A DNA stretch of 64,000 nucleotides from a virus: positions 1 through 64,000 of the IMG/VR virus record IMGVR_UViG_3300042564_005059; one strand, given 5' to 3'. This document shows positions 18,199 through 26,275 of this stretch, one piece after another. Made by a program: the position numbers and the translations under genes. The notes below the pieces were generated by a model. That model was not told the origin of the DNA. It saw only the letters and a program-made list of their open reading frames with translations, and did no database searches. Every line of letters starts with the position of its first letter. Position 1 is the stretch's first letter.

Positions 18199-18719
18199 TA
18201 TTGTATTAATTTTGATTTTTTAAGCATATTAGGTGCCCATATACAACCAGAAGCTACATCCCACGTATAATACCAAAGCATTTCATGTCTAGCTTCATAA
18301 ATATATGGTACTATTTCTATACCACCATATTTTTCACTAACTCTTTTCCAATCAACATAATAATTATCAATAACATATTCTTCATTAAATAATTTTAAAT
18401 CTTCATAAGTATTAATTTTTAATAATCTACTATCATCAATATCCAAAAGAAATGCGTGGTCACGTTCCCATTGTGGCATTTCCATTCTTACCCAATCAAT
18501 CCATTCAGTACCTATAGAATACCATAATCCAAAAGGTTTAGCCATAGGTTTATCAGGTTGTTGTTCAGGTTTATATATTATCTTATCACCATCAACAGAA
18601 CCTCTAGCTTCCATCATAATTCTAGCATTAGGGTATTGGGTTCTAATTATTTCATAAATATCATCACTAACCTCGCTTAAAAGATTTTCTCGAAGTAATT
18701 GTTTAATCAAATTTTTCAT
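18198..18719 (-). CDS. Leader (KQLLRE) protein 2, W-rich unknown domain
   Basis: 173 aa. It starts MKNLIKQLLRENLLSE, matching the shared leader. The rest is a distinctive Trp/Tyr-rich domain: KPFGLWYSIGTEWIDWVRME, VDWKRVSEKYGGIEIVPY and WYYTWDVASGCIWAP. Repeated W and Y near conserved-looking D/G residues suggest an enzyme or toxin-like fold (an ADP-ribosyltransferase is one possibility), but I cannot assign it. It begins directly after the stop of the upstream nuclease gene in the same minus-strand operon. Confidence 0.6.
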   Translation of the reverse strand: MKNLIKQLLRENLLSEVSDDIYEIIRTQYPNARIMMEARGSVDGDKIIYKPEQQPDKPMAKPFGLWYSIGTEWIDWVRMEMPQWERDHAFLLDIDDSRLLKINTYEDLKLFNEEYVIDNYYVDWKRVSEKYGGIEIVPYIYEARHEMLWYYTWDVASGCIWAPNMLKKSKLIQ

Positions 18720-19364
18720 TTATTGTATTGTTAAATTCATTTTGTTCTTTTTGAATAATTCGTTTAAATCCTTTAAAGTAATAGTCACTATCAAACCATT
18801 AATATTTGAACCAACCCAACATTGTGTTTTACCGTTCATGAATAAAACCTTAAAAAATGCTGATGGTATAGGAATTCTAGATTTACCCATAAACCTTATG
18901 TTGTTTGGGTCGTATATAACACCAGTAATAATAACAACATCTTGTTTGTTATCAGATATTATGCGTTCAACATCTCCTTCCATCTGGGCCCATTTACCTC
19001 TGTTAAATCCAGCCAACTGTGGCGCTGCATTGAACAAGCTAAAAGACATATGGTTTAATTCGTTATCATAAGATGTAATGTGCGACGGTGTTAGATGACC
19101 AATATCATATCCAGTTTTCAAATATGCGTCTTTATAATATCTACCCTTATACGTATCTTGAAACCAACGATTATCACGCTCTTTATCAAGCTTTAGAAAG
19201 CTCGAATACTTTAAAACATGTTTAGATACCAAAGCACATGTATCTTTCGTTAAATACAACGTAATGTCCCCGTGAGGTATTATTAGTTTATTATCTGTTG
19301 TAACTGTTTGTGAAAACACGTTCATTGTCATGAACAATATTATTATTAAAAATATTTTTTTCAT
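18720..19364 (-). CDS. Secreted DNA/RNA non-specific endonuclease (beta-beta-alpha-metal type)
   Basis: About 214 aa from the ATG at 19364; an upstream in-frame TTG is less likely. An N-terminal signal peptide (KKIFLIIILFMTMNVFSQT) points to export. The core has YDIGHLTPSHI, corresponding to the DRGH catalytic motif of Endonuclease_NS with Ile for Arg, followed by SLFNAAPQLAGFNRGKW carrying the conserved Asn and the Q.....N.G.W pattern. It should cut DNA or RNA in the periplasm or outside the cell. It is flanked by two leader proteins in one operon. Confidence 0.78.
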   Translation of the reverse strand: MKKIFLIIILFMTMNVFSQTVTTDNKLIIPHGDITLYLTKDTCALVSKHVLKYSSFLKLDKERDNRWFQDTYKGRYYKDAYLKTGYDIGHLTPSHITSYDNELNHMSFSLFNAAPQLAGFNRGKWAQMEGDVERIISDNKQDVVIITGVIYDPNNIRFMGKSRIPIPSAFFKVLFMNGKTQCWVGSNINGLIVTITLKDLNELFKKNKMNLTIQ

Positions 19365-19365
19365 A

Positions 19366-20127
19366 TTAACCAAATACTACATCACCCATAACACATAATT
19401 GTAAAAATATATCAGCATCGTTTGCATCGTATTGCTCATCAAGTATATTTTCCCAAACATCTGGGTAATCTCTTTTTATTATTGTTATTGCTTCTAGAAT
19501 TGAATCCATATCTACTGTACCCAACAATCCATTATCTGAATGTGTTTCAGTATAATCATCTTCGTCATATTCTTCTTCAGCATCATAAAATTGAACATAA
19601 CCACCTTTAAGAATATACTCACCAATAAGTTCAGATAACGGCTCACCCATTTCATTGGCTTTATAGCTAACTTCTTTAGGTAAATGACGTATCTCATACC
19701 AATAGTTAGAACCTCCTTCTAAAGCGTCTACAAATAGGTTTATAATGTCTTCTTTACCAAAGGTTCTAGACTCTCTAGCTTTAACTATATCATCTTCATA
19801 TCTTTTCCATGATAAATAATTTCTAGCTATTTCATGATACACAGCTTTTCTATCTCTATTTTTAGCAGCATTAATTGTATTTTGTAATGCACTAATTTGG
19901 TCTTTAAAAGCTTTTGGAATCCATTCTTGGTTGGCAAATTTTGGGTCGCTTATTACCTTATTGTAATGGTCAAGTTGTTTTTTAGCTTTAACAGCGCTTT
20001 CAGTATCAGATAAAACAAACTCTTTATATCTTCTATCGATTTCTTTGCGTTCCTCTGGTGTTATGTTTGTAAAACCAGCGATGTCTTCTAAACTTTCTCT
20101 AATTAACTTTTTTATTAATTTTTTCAT
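19366..20127 (-). CDS. Leader (KKLIRE) protein 3, acidic unknown domain
   Basis: 253 aa from the ATG at 20127 (a longer upstream frame lacks support because the leader peptide and promoter motif mark this start). It begins MKKLIKKLIRESLEDIAGF, with I-R-E at residues 9-11. The remainder is helical and acidic, including a D/E-rich segment (DAEEEYDEDDYTE). No family is recognised. It is the first gene of a minus-strand operon with the nuclease and leader protein 2, and its ATG is only 2 bases after an ATATTTATAA motif. Confidence 0.65.
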   Translation of the reverse strand: MKKLIKKLIRESLEDIAGFTNITPEERKEIDRRYKEFVLSDTESAVKAKKQLDHYNKVISDPKFANQEWIPKAFKDQISALQNTINAAKNRDRKAVYHEIARNYLSWKRYEDDIVKARESRTFGKEDIINLFVDALEGGSNYWYEIRHLPKEVSYKANEMGEPLSELIGEYILKGGYVQFYDAEEEYDEDDYTETHSDNGLLGTVDMDSILEAITIIKRDYPDVWENILDEQYDANDADIFLQLCVMGDVVFG

Positions 20128-20129
20128 AC

Positions 20130-20139
20130 TTATAAATAT
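20130..20139 (-). promoter_or_regulatory. Recurrent ATATTTATAA motif directly abutting the 20127 start
   Basis: Minus-strand ATATTTATAA, 2 bases before the ATG; implies a very short or absent leader. Confidence 0.55.
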
Positions 20140-20170
20140 TTGCAAATTAATAAAAAAATTAGTATCTTTG
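20139..20170 (+). promoter_or_regulatory. Bacteroidetes-type promoter for a 35-aa gene
   Basis: TTTG (20139-20142), 20-base spacer, TATCTTTG (20163-20170): an exact match to the TTTG/TAnnTTTG consensus, 12 bases before an ATG. Confidence 0.75.
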
Positions 20171-20182
20171 TAAAAAAAAAAT

Positions 20183-20290
20183 ATGGAAAATAAAGAACTT
20201 TTAGAAAAAATTATTGAACTGGTTAAATCAACACCAAATGATACATTATTAGGCACTGCTATACGAGCTGAAATTAATAAATTATCATAA
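20183..20290 (+). CDS. 35-aa microprotein
   Basis: Reads MENKELLEKIIELVKSTPND and continues to end NKLS: a small amphipathic-helix protein. It has a textbook host-type promoter and a terminator immediately after its stop, so it is a complete tiny transcription unit between the leader operon and the capsid gene. No family is recognised; small early phage proteins of this kind often modify host proteins. Confidence 0.55.
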   Translation: MENKELLEKIIELVKSTPNDTLLGTAIRAEINKLS

Positions 20291-20293
20291 AAT

Positions 20294-20324
20294 AAAAAAG
20301 GCCACCGTTATGGTAGCCTTTTTT
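20294..20324. terminator. Bidirectional terminator between microprotein and capsid gene
   Basis: AAAAAGGCcACC gttat GGTaGCCTTTTTT hairpin with one internal mismatch, T-tracts on both strands. Confidence 0.8.
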
Positions 20325-20343
20325 AAGTTTATATAAGATTAGA

Positions 20344-22173
20344 TTATCTTAATTCATTGATGTTGAACGTTTGTACACCGTCAACTCTCAAGTGACCATA
20401 GAATCTGTTGTTAACCACTTTTTTAGCGTAACGAGTCATGATACCTTTCACTGGAGCGAAGTTGAATGGATTATACATTGTTGGAGTCAACTGTAATGGC
20501 ACATACGGAGCGTAGATGTATCCAGTATCCAATAATGATTTACCTTTGTGACCGATGATGATTGAGAATGCTGGTGCATATGGGTCACGATATACTTGAT
20601 ATCTACCACCTAATGAACCGATTCTTTCAATACCCATGTTGTATTGGTCTTGCTCAGGGTTAGCATCTGACACGTGGAAGTATTCTAAGTCGTCGAAGAT
20701 TGCAGAAATCTCTGAAGATACAACGATGAAGTTAGCACCACCTCTAAGTGTAGATTTATGGATTTGAGCTGAAATTTGGTTTAATTTAGTAATTAAAGTT
20801 TGGTTCCACTCTTTTTGAGTATATGGGCTCGCAGCAGAAGAAGCTTTTCTCCATCCATTGTAATCCCAACGTAATTGCCATGCAGCAGCTTTACGTAAAT
20901 CTCTAAGGATTTCACGGTCAATCTCAGCAGCAACTTGTTCTGATAACATTGCTGTTAATTCAGCTTCAGCATCGATGTTGTGGAATGCACTAACGTCTTG
21001 CGCTAACTCTGGAGACCATGTAGCTCTTAATTTTCTTTCTTCTACAGAAACAACAACTTCATCAAGTCTGAATGATACTTCACCCATTTCTGTTTCAAAC
21101 TCTAAACTAGCGTAAGAAGCATAAGCAGCAGTGAAAGCTGAGAATGATGAGAAAGTTGTAGCAGATGTACCAACATAACCGTCATAAGTAGCAGTACCAG
21201 CAGCAGCAGCACCAGTTCCAGCTGTTGTTCCAACTGGGTGTGATAAATCTAAATCTAACCAACAAACACCGTTACCGTCAGTTACTACGTTTGGACCAGT
21301 TACGATACCAACACCATATCTTTGAGTTACAAGTCTGAATGGAACATCTTGACCAGCAGTGATAACAGCGTTACCATCACGGTCTAAGAATGTAGCAGGT
21401 GCTACAACTTTTAATGAAGCTAAGAAAGATTCAGTATCCATTTGGTTACCATCTGGACCTGTTAATACTTCTCTAGTTGTACTAGGTGAAAATCCAGAAA
21501 TAGCAACGATTACATTTCTAACAGAACCGTCAGCAGCTGTAGGTAATACAGTACTAGCACCAGTTACAATTGAGAAAGTACCACCAGTAGTTAACGTATA
21601 AACTCTTACGTTTGGTGCGGTAATTGTGTTAATAGTAAGTGTACCTTTAGAGTTATCAAATAAACCATCGTTATAGAATAAATCGTATAAGTTTTTACCC
21701 ATCCATGGTGTTACAGCGCAACCATCAGTTGATTGAACACATGAAGGTAAACCATCGCGACCCATAGAAGTGTGAGCAGAAAAAGTTGGTCCATCTCCGT
21801 CATAATAATTACCTGGTTGACCTGAAGCGTTTACACGCTCAGAAGTTAACGGTACGAAGAAGAACAATTTACCAATTGGCATGTTCATAGCTTGTACAGA
21901 TACAACGTCATTAGCTAATAATTTAGAGAATACTCTACGAACGATTGGGAATACAACAGTTTCGAAAGAACCTGATGATGTAGCGTTAGTAGACTCAGTT
22001 AACAAGTTTGAAGCTTGGTTTTCATATAACTGAGCGATATTTTCTTTTACATGGCCTTTAAGTCCGTCTAAGAACCCTAAAGAATCCCATTTTTGTTGTG
22101 TTTCCAAACGGATAGCCTTCATGTGGTTTAATCCGATGTTACCAACTTGTCCTGAAGTCAATAAATGTGACAT
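20344..22173 (-). CDS. gp23: Major capsid protein (gp23-like)
   Basis: 609 aa, longer than T4 gp23 (521 aa). T4-like features include a helical N-terminal segment ending NLLTESTNATSSG, FPIVRRVFSKLLANDVVSVQ, RKLRATWSPELAQDVSAFHN, LSEQVAAEIDREILRDLRKA, and the C-terminal YAPYVPLQLTPTMYNPFNFA with GIMTRYAKKV. In T4, gp21 cleaves gp23 after an FLTE site at residue 65; here the equivalent L-T-E ends at Glu60. A long Gly/Ala/Thr-rich insert (about residues 170-330) accounts for the extra length and could form a surface domain. The terminator at 20294-20324 follows. Confidence 0.93.
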   Translation of the reverse strand: MSHLLTSGQVGNIGLNHMKAIRLETQQKWDSLGFLDGLKGHVKENIAQLYENQASNLLTESTNATSSGSFETVVFPIVRRVFSKLLANDVVSVQAMNMPIGKLFFFVPLTSERVNASGQPGNYYDGDGPTFSAHTSMGRDGLPSCVQSTDGCAVTPWMGKNLYDLFYNDGLFDNSKGTLTINTITAPNVRVYTLTTGGTFSIVTGASTVLPTAADGSVRNVIVAISGFSPSTTREVLTGPDGNQMDTESFLASLKVVAPATFLDRDGNAVITAGQDVPFRLVTQRYGVGIVTGPNVVTDGNGVCWLDLDLSHPVGTTAGTGAAAAGTATYDGYVGTSATTFSSFSAFTAAYASYASLEFETEMGEVSFRLDEVVVSVEERKLRATWSPELAQDVSAFHNIDAEAELTAMLSEQVAAEIDREILRDLRKAAAWQLRWDYNGWRKASSAASPYTQKEWNQTLITKLNQISAQIHKSTLRGGANFIVVSSEISAIFDDLEYFHVSDANPEQDQYNMGIERIGSLGGRYQVYRDPYAPAFSIIIGHKGKSLLDTGYIYAPYVPLQLTPTMYNPFNFAPVKGIMTRYAKKVVNNRFYGHLRVDGVQTFNINELR

Positions 22174-22203
22174 AGTTTTTTAAGTTTTTATTTTGTTTTA
22201 TTA

Positions 22204-23445
22204 TTATCTTTTTTCAACTCTGCTAATCAAATCCATGATTCTCTTTGTTGAAGGGTCTACATATGCAGTGTTTTCTACAATTTGTTTTGAAACACCACTA
22301 GTAGCTTCTTTAATTATTTTATTTTCTAAAGATTCTGAAATTGGTTTTCTATCTTCCAATTCATTCGCAATAGTTCTATAAAGTTTTTTTGATTCTTTAA
22401 GGTTAGTTACATCATCAAATCTTTTAAGGATTGAATCTTTTTCACCTTTTGTAGTTGAGTGCTCCATAAACAATTTAGTTACGTAAGTTAAATTGCTGTT
22501 GAAAACGACTGTTTCTACTAATTTAGTTCTAAACTCTTTAAGAGCTTTTCTAAATTCAACATTTTCAGCTTTAAGTTTAGTAGCTTCAGTTAATAAGCTA
22601 TTATATCTTTTAGCAGTTTCAGAAACTAATTTTTTTGCCATAACTGTTTCGTTTACACTTTCAGCTTTTGGTTTTGGTAAATGAGCAGCACCACTTTTTC
22701 TAGCACCTTGTCTACCAGCATAACCTCTAGTGTAACCTAAAGATTCTTCCAATTCTTCTTCATCTTCTTCAGATTCTTCTTCTTCAGATTCTTCTTCTTC
22801 TTCACCAGCTTCGAATTCGTCAGATTCTTCGTCTTCTTCAGACTCATCTTCGTCACCCATTTCGATTTCATAGTCAAAATCTTCTTCGTCACCTTCTTCA
22901 TCAGTGTCTTCGATGTTGATATCTAAATCTTCTTCATCATCACCTAACATATCGTCAGCTGGTTCTAATTCTAATTCATCTTCTTCGTCTTCACCACCCA
23001 TGTTGTCAGCACCGTTAAGTTTAACTACATATTCTCCTGGTTCGCTAATGTTTAAGCGTAATTCATCGCCAACAATTTCGATTTCATCATCACCACTCAT
23101 TTTTTTGTAAATAGCAATAACTTCATCATCTGATGCTCCAGTCATATCAAGTTCGTCTGATGATTCAATATCATCCATTCCCATTTCGTCTTCAAGACCT
23201 TCTTCGTCTTCAAAACCTCCAACTTCAATATCACCTTCTTCTTCGCTTGGCGCACCCATGTCATCCATTGGTCCACCTAAGTCTTCTTCTTCATAAGCCT
23301 CTTCTTCTAGAGACTCTTTCACAACACCGTTAATTTCTTCTTTCGCAACAGAACGAAGTATTTCTTTGGTATTGGCATTAAGAGCATTTTTGATATGGTT
23401 AATATCTAAAAGTGCTTCTTCAAGTATAGATTTTTTATCTGCCAT
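22204..23445 (-). CDS. gp22: Prohead core scaffold (gp22-like), acidic
   Basis: 413 aa. A helical N-terminal part (ILEEALLDINHIKNALN) leads to an extremely acidic central section (about residues 50-230, mostly D/E with Gly and Ser), then a helical, basic-acidic coiled-coil C-terminal region, the profile of a T4 gp22-type scaffold. Position between capsid and protease genes matches the T4 order. Several L/I-x-E steps would let the protease digest it during maturation. Confidence 0.82.
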   Translation of the reverse strand: MADKKSILEEALLDINHIKNALNANTKEILRSVAKEEINGVVKESLEEEAYEEEDLGGPMDDMGAPSEEEGDIEVGGFEDEEGLEDEMGMDDIESSDELDMTGASDDEVIAIYKKMSGDDEIEIVGDELRLNISEPGEYVVKLNGADNMGGEDEEDELELEPADDMLGDDEEDLDINIEDTDEEGDEEDFDYEIEMGDEDESEEDEESDEFEAGEEEEESEEEESEEDEEELEESLGYTRGYAGRQGARKSGAAHLPKPKAESVNETVMAKKLVSETAKRYNSLLTEATKLKAENVEFRKALKEFRTKLVETVVFNSNLTYVTKLFMEHSTTKGEKDSILKRFDDVTNLKESKKLYRTIANELEDRKPISESLENKIIKEATSGVSKQIVENTAYVDPSTKRIMDLISRVEKR

Positions 23446-23503
23446 TTGTTTTTTAATTAAGTTTTTTTTATTAAATTAATAACATGAGTTTGACCCCATT
23501 TGT

Positions 23504-23513
23504 TAATAAATAT
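23504..23513 (-). promoter_or_regulatory. Recurrent ATATTTATTA motif upstream of scaffold gene
   Basis: Minus-strand ATATTTATTA 58 bases before the scaffold ATG, inside a 120-base intergenic gap (23446-23565) that otherwise shows only AT-rich sequence. Confidence 0.42.
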
Positions 23514-23565
23514 GCGTGTTTTCAACAAAAATCAATTTTTGATTAAAAAAAATAAATAAATATTT

Positions 23566-24291
23566 TTATTCTAATAAAAATTTATCTAAGTTATCGTTAA
23601 AATTTTCTTTTATAATTGGTTTTTTAACTTCTACGTTTTCAACATAAGGTCTCATTTCTTCAGCACTACGACCAATCCATGCATCTGGTGTTGATGGAGC
23701 TGTGACCACATCCCAACAAATTATTTCAAAATCATCTTGCACAATTTGTTCACCGTTTTTACCTTCTTTTAATGAACCTACACCTCTAGAAGAAACACCA
23801 ATTTTAATTCTGTTTCTTAATAAATTTGCTACTTCATCACCTTTGGTTGATACGATACCGTAGTTTATAAATCCTGGTGTCATTAAGATTTCCATCTTAC
23901 CCATAAGTGTATGTCCTTCCCACCAAGTTTCAATAATATTGTGTGAAATTCTATCGCCAGCGATAATAGAAGATTCTGGGTGGTCTAATTCACCTACAGC
24001 TCTACGCTCTTTTATGGCTTGTTGGTATAATTTGTCTTGTGATTTTAGAATAGCTTCTGGGTATACTCTACCGTTACGGTTTAGGATTCCGTATTTTTGA
24101 AGCACTACATAAACAATCAAAGGTTCAACAATGGCTAATTTATTTCCAGTATCTAATTTTTTTATTTCGTTTATGAAAGGTTGGTTTCTAGGTTCATCAG
24201 GTGATATATAACCAGCGTCATGCTCTATAAGGCCACCCCAACCAGTTTCACCTCTTTTTAATATCTTAAAATTTTTATAATTTATATCCAT
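23566..24291 (-). CDS. gp21: Prohead core protease (gp21-like)
   Basis: 241 aa. Serine protease of the T4 gp21/herpes assemblin clan. VGELDHPE places the catalytic His at about residue 104, and IGVSSRGVGSL the nucleophilic Ser at about 167. The N-terminal NRNGRVYPEAIL and C-terminal TAPSTPDAWIG blocks are also family-typical. T4 gp21 cuts after (L/I)-x-E; this specificity is why the LRE leaders and the capsid LTE site matter here. It sits between scaffold and core genes and has an ATATTTATAT motif upstream. Confidence 0.9.
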   Translation of the reverse strand: MDINYKNFKILKRGETGWGGLIEHDAGYISPDEPRNQPFINEIKKLDTGNKLAIVEPLIVYVVLQKYGILNRNGRVYPEAILKSQDKLYQQAIKERRAVGELDHPESSIIAGDRISHNIIETWWEGHTLMGKMEILMTPGFINYGIVSTKGDEVANLLRNRIKIGVSSRGVGSLKEGKNGEQIVQDDFEIICWDVVTAPSTPDAWIGRSAEEMRPYVENVEVKKPIIKENFNDNLDKFLLE

Positions 24292-24308
24292 AGTTTAAAC
24301 TCTTATAG

Positions 24309-24318
24309 ATATAAATAT
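24309..24318 (-). promoter_or_regulatory. Recurrent ATATTTATAT motif upstream of protease gene
   Basis: Minus-strand ATATTTATAT ends 17 bases before the protease ATG at 24291. Confidence 0.48.
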
Positions 24319-24330
24319 GTTAATTAAATA

Positions 24331-24358
24331 AAAAAACCCAGCAACTGCTGGGTTTAAA
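24331..24358 (-). terminator. Intrinsic terminator of the 24364 gene
   Basis: AAACCCAGCA/TGCTGGGTTT stem with a T-tract in the minus direction, placed just after the 24364-24804 gene and before the protease gene. Confidence 0.85.
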
Positions 24359-24363
24359 TTTGA

Positions 24364-24804
24364 TTATTTTTTTTTATGGAATCTAAAGTCCTTATCTTCA
24401 TTAAATGTTCTATCTATTATTAAAGAAGAAACGTTGTTTAAATTTTGTTTCATTAATTCTGAATTTATGGAAATTTCACCATTTTGAAATAACGTTATTT
24501 CACAACTCATAAAACTCCTCTTCCCAAATTTAATACCAGATTCTCTTAAATCTAAATCAACAATAGTCTTATCTTTTAAAAAAATTGTTGATTTATCTGA
24601 AGATAAAAAATTATAAAGGTTTTGTCTAATTTTTTTATTAAGATTTTTTATAATCTTATTATAATCTTCTTCGTTTTCTGATAATGGTTCTAACCACGCT
24701 GTAATATTTACATATATTGATTTAGGGTTTTTATTATCTACACAACCGTAAGTTATGTTATAATTTTGTTGGTCTTGGACTTTAATTTGTTTACCTGATT
24801 TCAT
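24364..24804 (-). CDS. Hypothetical protein with its own early-type unit
   Basis: 146 aa, not recognised. Mixed alpha/beta sequence with SIYVNITAWLEPL and SFMSCEITLFQNGEI strands and a basic tail (FHKKK). It carries its own host-type promoter (24820-24851) and terminator (24331-24358), so it is an independent transcription unit inserted among late head genes, which suggests a different time of expression. Confidence 0.65.
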   Translation of the reverse strand: MKSGKQIKVQDQQNYNITYGCVDNKNPKSIYVNITAWLEPLSENEEDYNKIIKNLNKKIRQNLYNFLSSDKSTIFLKDKTIVDLDLRESGIKFGKRSFMSCEITLFQNGEISINSELMKQNLNNVSSLIIDRTFNEDKDFRFHKKK

Positions 24805-24819
24805 ATTCGTATTTTAATA

Positions 24820-24851
24820 CAAATATAATGAAACACCTGGTAAAAGTCAAT
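24820..24851 (-). promoter_or_regulatory. Bacteroidetes-type promoter
   Basis: On the minus strand: ATTG (24851-24848), 20-base spacer, TATATTTG (24827-24820), 15 bases before the ATG at 24804. Confidence 0.72.
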
Positions 24852-24859
24852 ACCACATC

Positions 24860-25201
24860 TTAATGCCCCATTTTACCCCAAATCGATATTATAATACCAA
24901 CAATAATTTGAATAAAAGACATAATAGCAATTGCAGCAACCCAACGATTTTTTTGTCTATATAATTCGTCTTTAGCTTCTTTCATTTGAGTTGGAGACCA
25001 AATTTCATTAACTTTTTGAATCCAATCGGTGTTTTGGTTAACAGATTTCTCAATACCCTTAACATCGTTTAATTTAAGATTCATCTCGTTTAGTCTACTA
25101 TCAAAATCAGTACGCATTTTTTCATGGTTCTCATTCAAACGCTCCAATTCTTTCAACACCAATTTACTATAATCAGCCCAAGTATCTTTATTTTCTGCCA
25201 T
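24860..25201 (-). CDS. Coiled-coil, tail-anchored membrane protein
   Basis: 113 aa. The first 75 residues form a heptad-rich helix (ELERLNENHEKMRTDFDSRL). The C-terminus is a single membrane segment (WVAAIAIMSFIQIIVGIIIS) followed by a short basic tail. This layout is like phage XhlA/haemolysin-type accessory lysis proteins or other tail-anchored membrane proteins; no catalytic motif is visible. It is the last gene of the 25449-24860 minus run. Confidence 0.6.
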   Translation of the reverse strand: MAENKDTWADYSKLVLKELERLNENHEKMRTDFDSRLNEMNLKLNDVKGIEKSVNQNTDWIQKVNEIWSPTQMKEAKDELYRQKNRWVAAIAIMSFIQIIVGIIISIWGKMGH

Positions 25202-25212
25202 TTTATTTTTAA

Positions 25213-25437
25213 TTAATTTTCGCTTATAATTGTTTTAATTTCTGAAAACATTTTTTCGTAATATTTTAATTTTGTTCTTTCCGTTTTTGAAGATAAAATA
25301 TCCTCAGTACCGTTTTTAATTGCGGTTCTCAATTTTTCAATAACACAGTCCCCAGATGGTTCTATATTACAAATTTCTTCTGTTAATTTTCTTAATTTTA
25401 AGATATTCTCACTTGGTGACATTTGAAACTCGCCCAT
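25213..25437 (-). CDS. Small helical protein
   Basis: 74 aa, charged helices with two cysteines (EICNIEPSGDCVIEKL). It lies between a core-like gene and a membrane protein in the same minus-strand run, with gaps of 11 bases on both sides. No family is recognised. Confidence 0.6.
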   Translation of the reverse strand: MGEFQMSPSENILKLRKLTEEICNIEPSGDCVIEKLRTAIKNGTEDILSSKTERTKLKYYEKMFSEIKTIISEN

Positions 25438-25448
25438 ACTTTTTATTT

Positions 25449-26231
25449 TTAGTTATCGTTATTTAAAGTTAATTTTAAACTAACTAATTTAGATATGTTT
25501 TTAGAAAAATCTTCATTTAACTCCACTTTGTCTCTTAATAATTTATCTTTAACACGTAACAATTTGTCTTTTGTTTCTAAATCCGATTCTGTTAATTTAT
25601 TATCAATTAAATCAATACATTCTCTAGATATTTTTGAATACACTTCTATTTTCTCTTCATCAGTAGATTCAATTAAAACAGTAATAACTTCTTTTTCAGT
25701 TTCAGTTATTGATTCACTATATTTCTCATTATATTTTTCAACAAGAATAGAACTTAACATACTATTTGGAACACCATAAGATTCTGTTACCACTTTTTCT
25801 TTATTTGCAAGAATGTAATCAACAATATCTGAAATAGCTTCAATTATAGTATCAATATTCTTAGGACTTCTTTCAGTAAAAATTAATTTAGAAATATCCT
25901 CATGTAACTTTTCAGTATCATTAGAAACCACAGAATTATCTTCAAATAAAATTGGTTTAGCTAACTTTAAATTAGCTTCTTGTAATTCTTTTTTTGAAAA
26001 TTGGTTTAATAAAGCTATATTTTCTTTAACAAATTCTGTAGCTTTTTCTCTATTAGATTCAATTTTATTTTCGATATTTTCGTAAACCAAAAATTGTGTT
26101 TTTAACGCTTTGTTTTCTCTAAGTGTTTTTATATATTTTTTGAAGAGTATCTTTTTAGATTCATCGTTTGAAACTATCCCTTCTGCAATTATTTCACTAA
26201 AAGCGTTTTTTATTTTTCCAAAATTTTGCAT
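25449..26231 (-). CDS. Prohead core/internal protein candidate with IAE leader
   Basis: 260 aa from the ATG at 26231; the upstream in-frame extension would run into the promoter-like motif and the portal stop. It starts MQNFGKIKNAFSEIIAEGIV: a helix ending I-A-E, the same kind of end as the T4 capsid-targeting sequence MKTYQEFIAE on internal proteins. The rest is a highly helical Glu/Lys-rich protein. Its place between portal and protease matches T4 small core genes (67/68), so an internal prohead core role is inferred. Confidence 0.6.
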   Translation of the reverse strand: MQNFGKIKNAFSEIIAEGIVSNDESKKILFKKYIKTLRENKALKTQFLVYENIENKIESNREKATEFVKENIALLNQFSKKELQEANLKLAKPILFEDNSVVSNDTEKLHEDISKLIFTERSPKNIDTIIEAISDIVDYILANKEKVVTESYGVPNSMLSSILVEKYNEKYSESITETEKEVITVLIESTDEEKIEVYSKISRECIDLIDNKLTESDLETKDKLLRVKDKLLRDKVELNEDFSKNISKLVSLKLTLNNDN

Positions 26232-26245
26232 AACTAATTTTTTAT

Positions 26246-26255
26246 TAATAAATAT
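26246..26255 (-). promoter_or_regulatory. Recurrent ATATTTATTA motif upstream of core gene
   Basis: Minus-strand ATATTTATTA ends 14 bases before the ATG at 26231. Confidence 0.5.
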
Positions 26256-26275
26256 GGTAGATTTAAGCAAAAAGC

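Noticed and set aside
21589-21602. A partial third copy of the inverted-repeat arm (GTTAACGTATA) inside the capsid gene
   Set aside because: Only 11-12 bases match, it lies in coding sequence, and it has no promoter or terminator context; chance is the simpler explanation.
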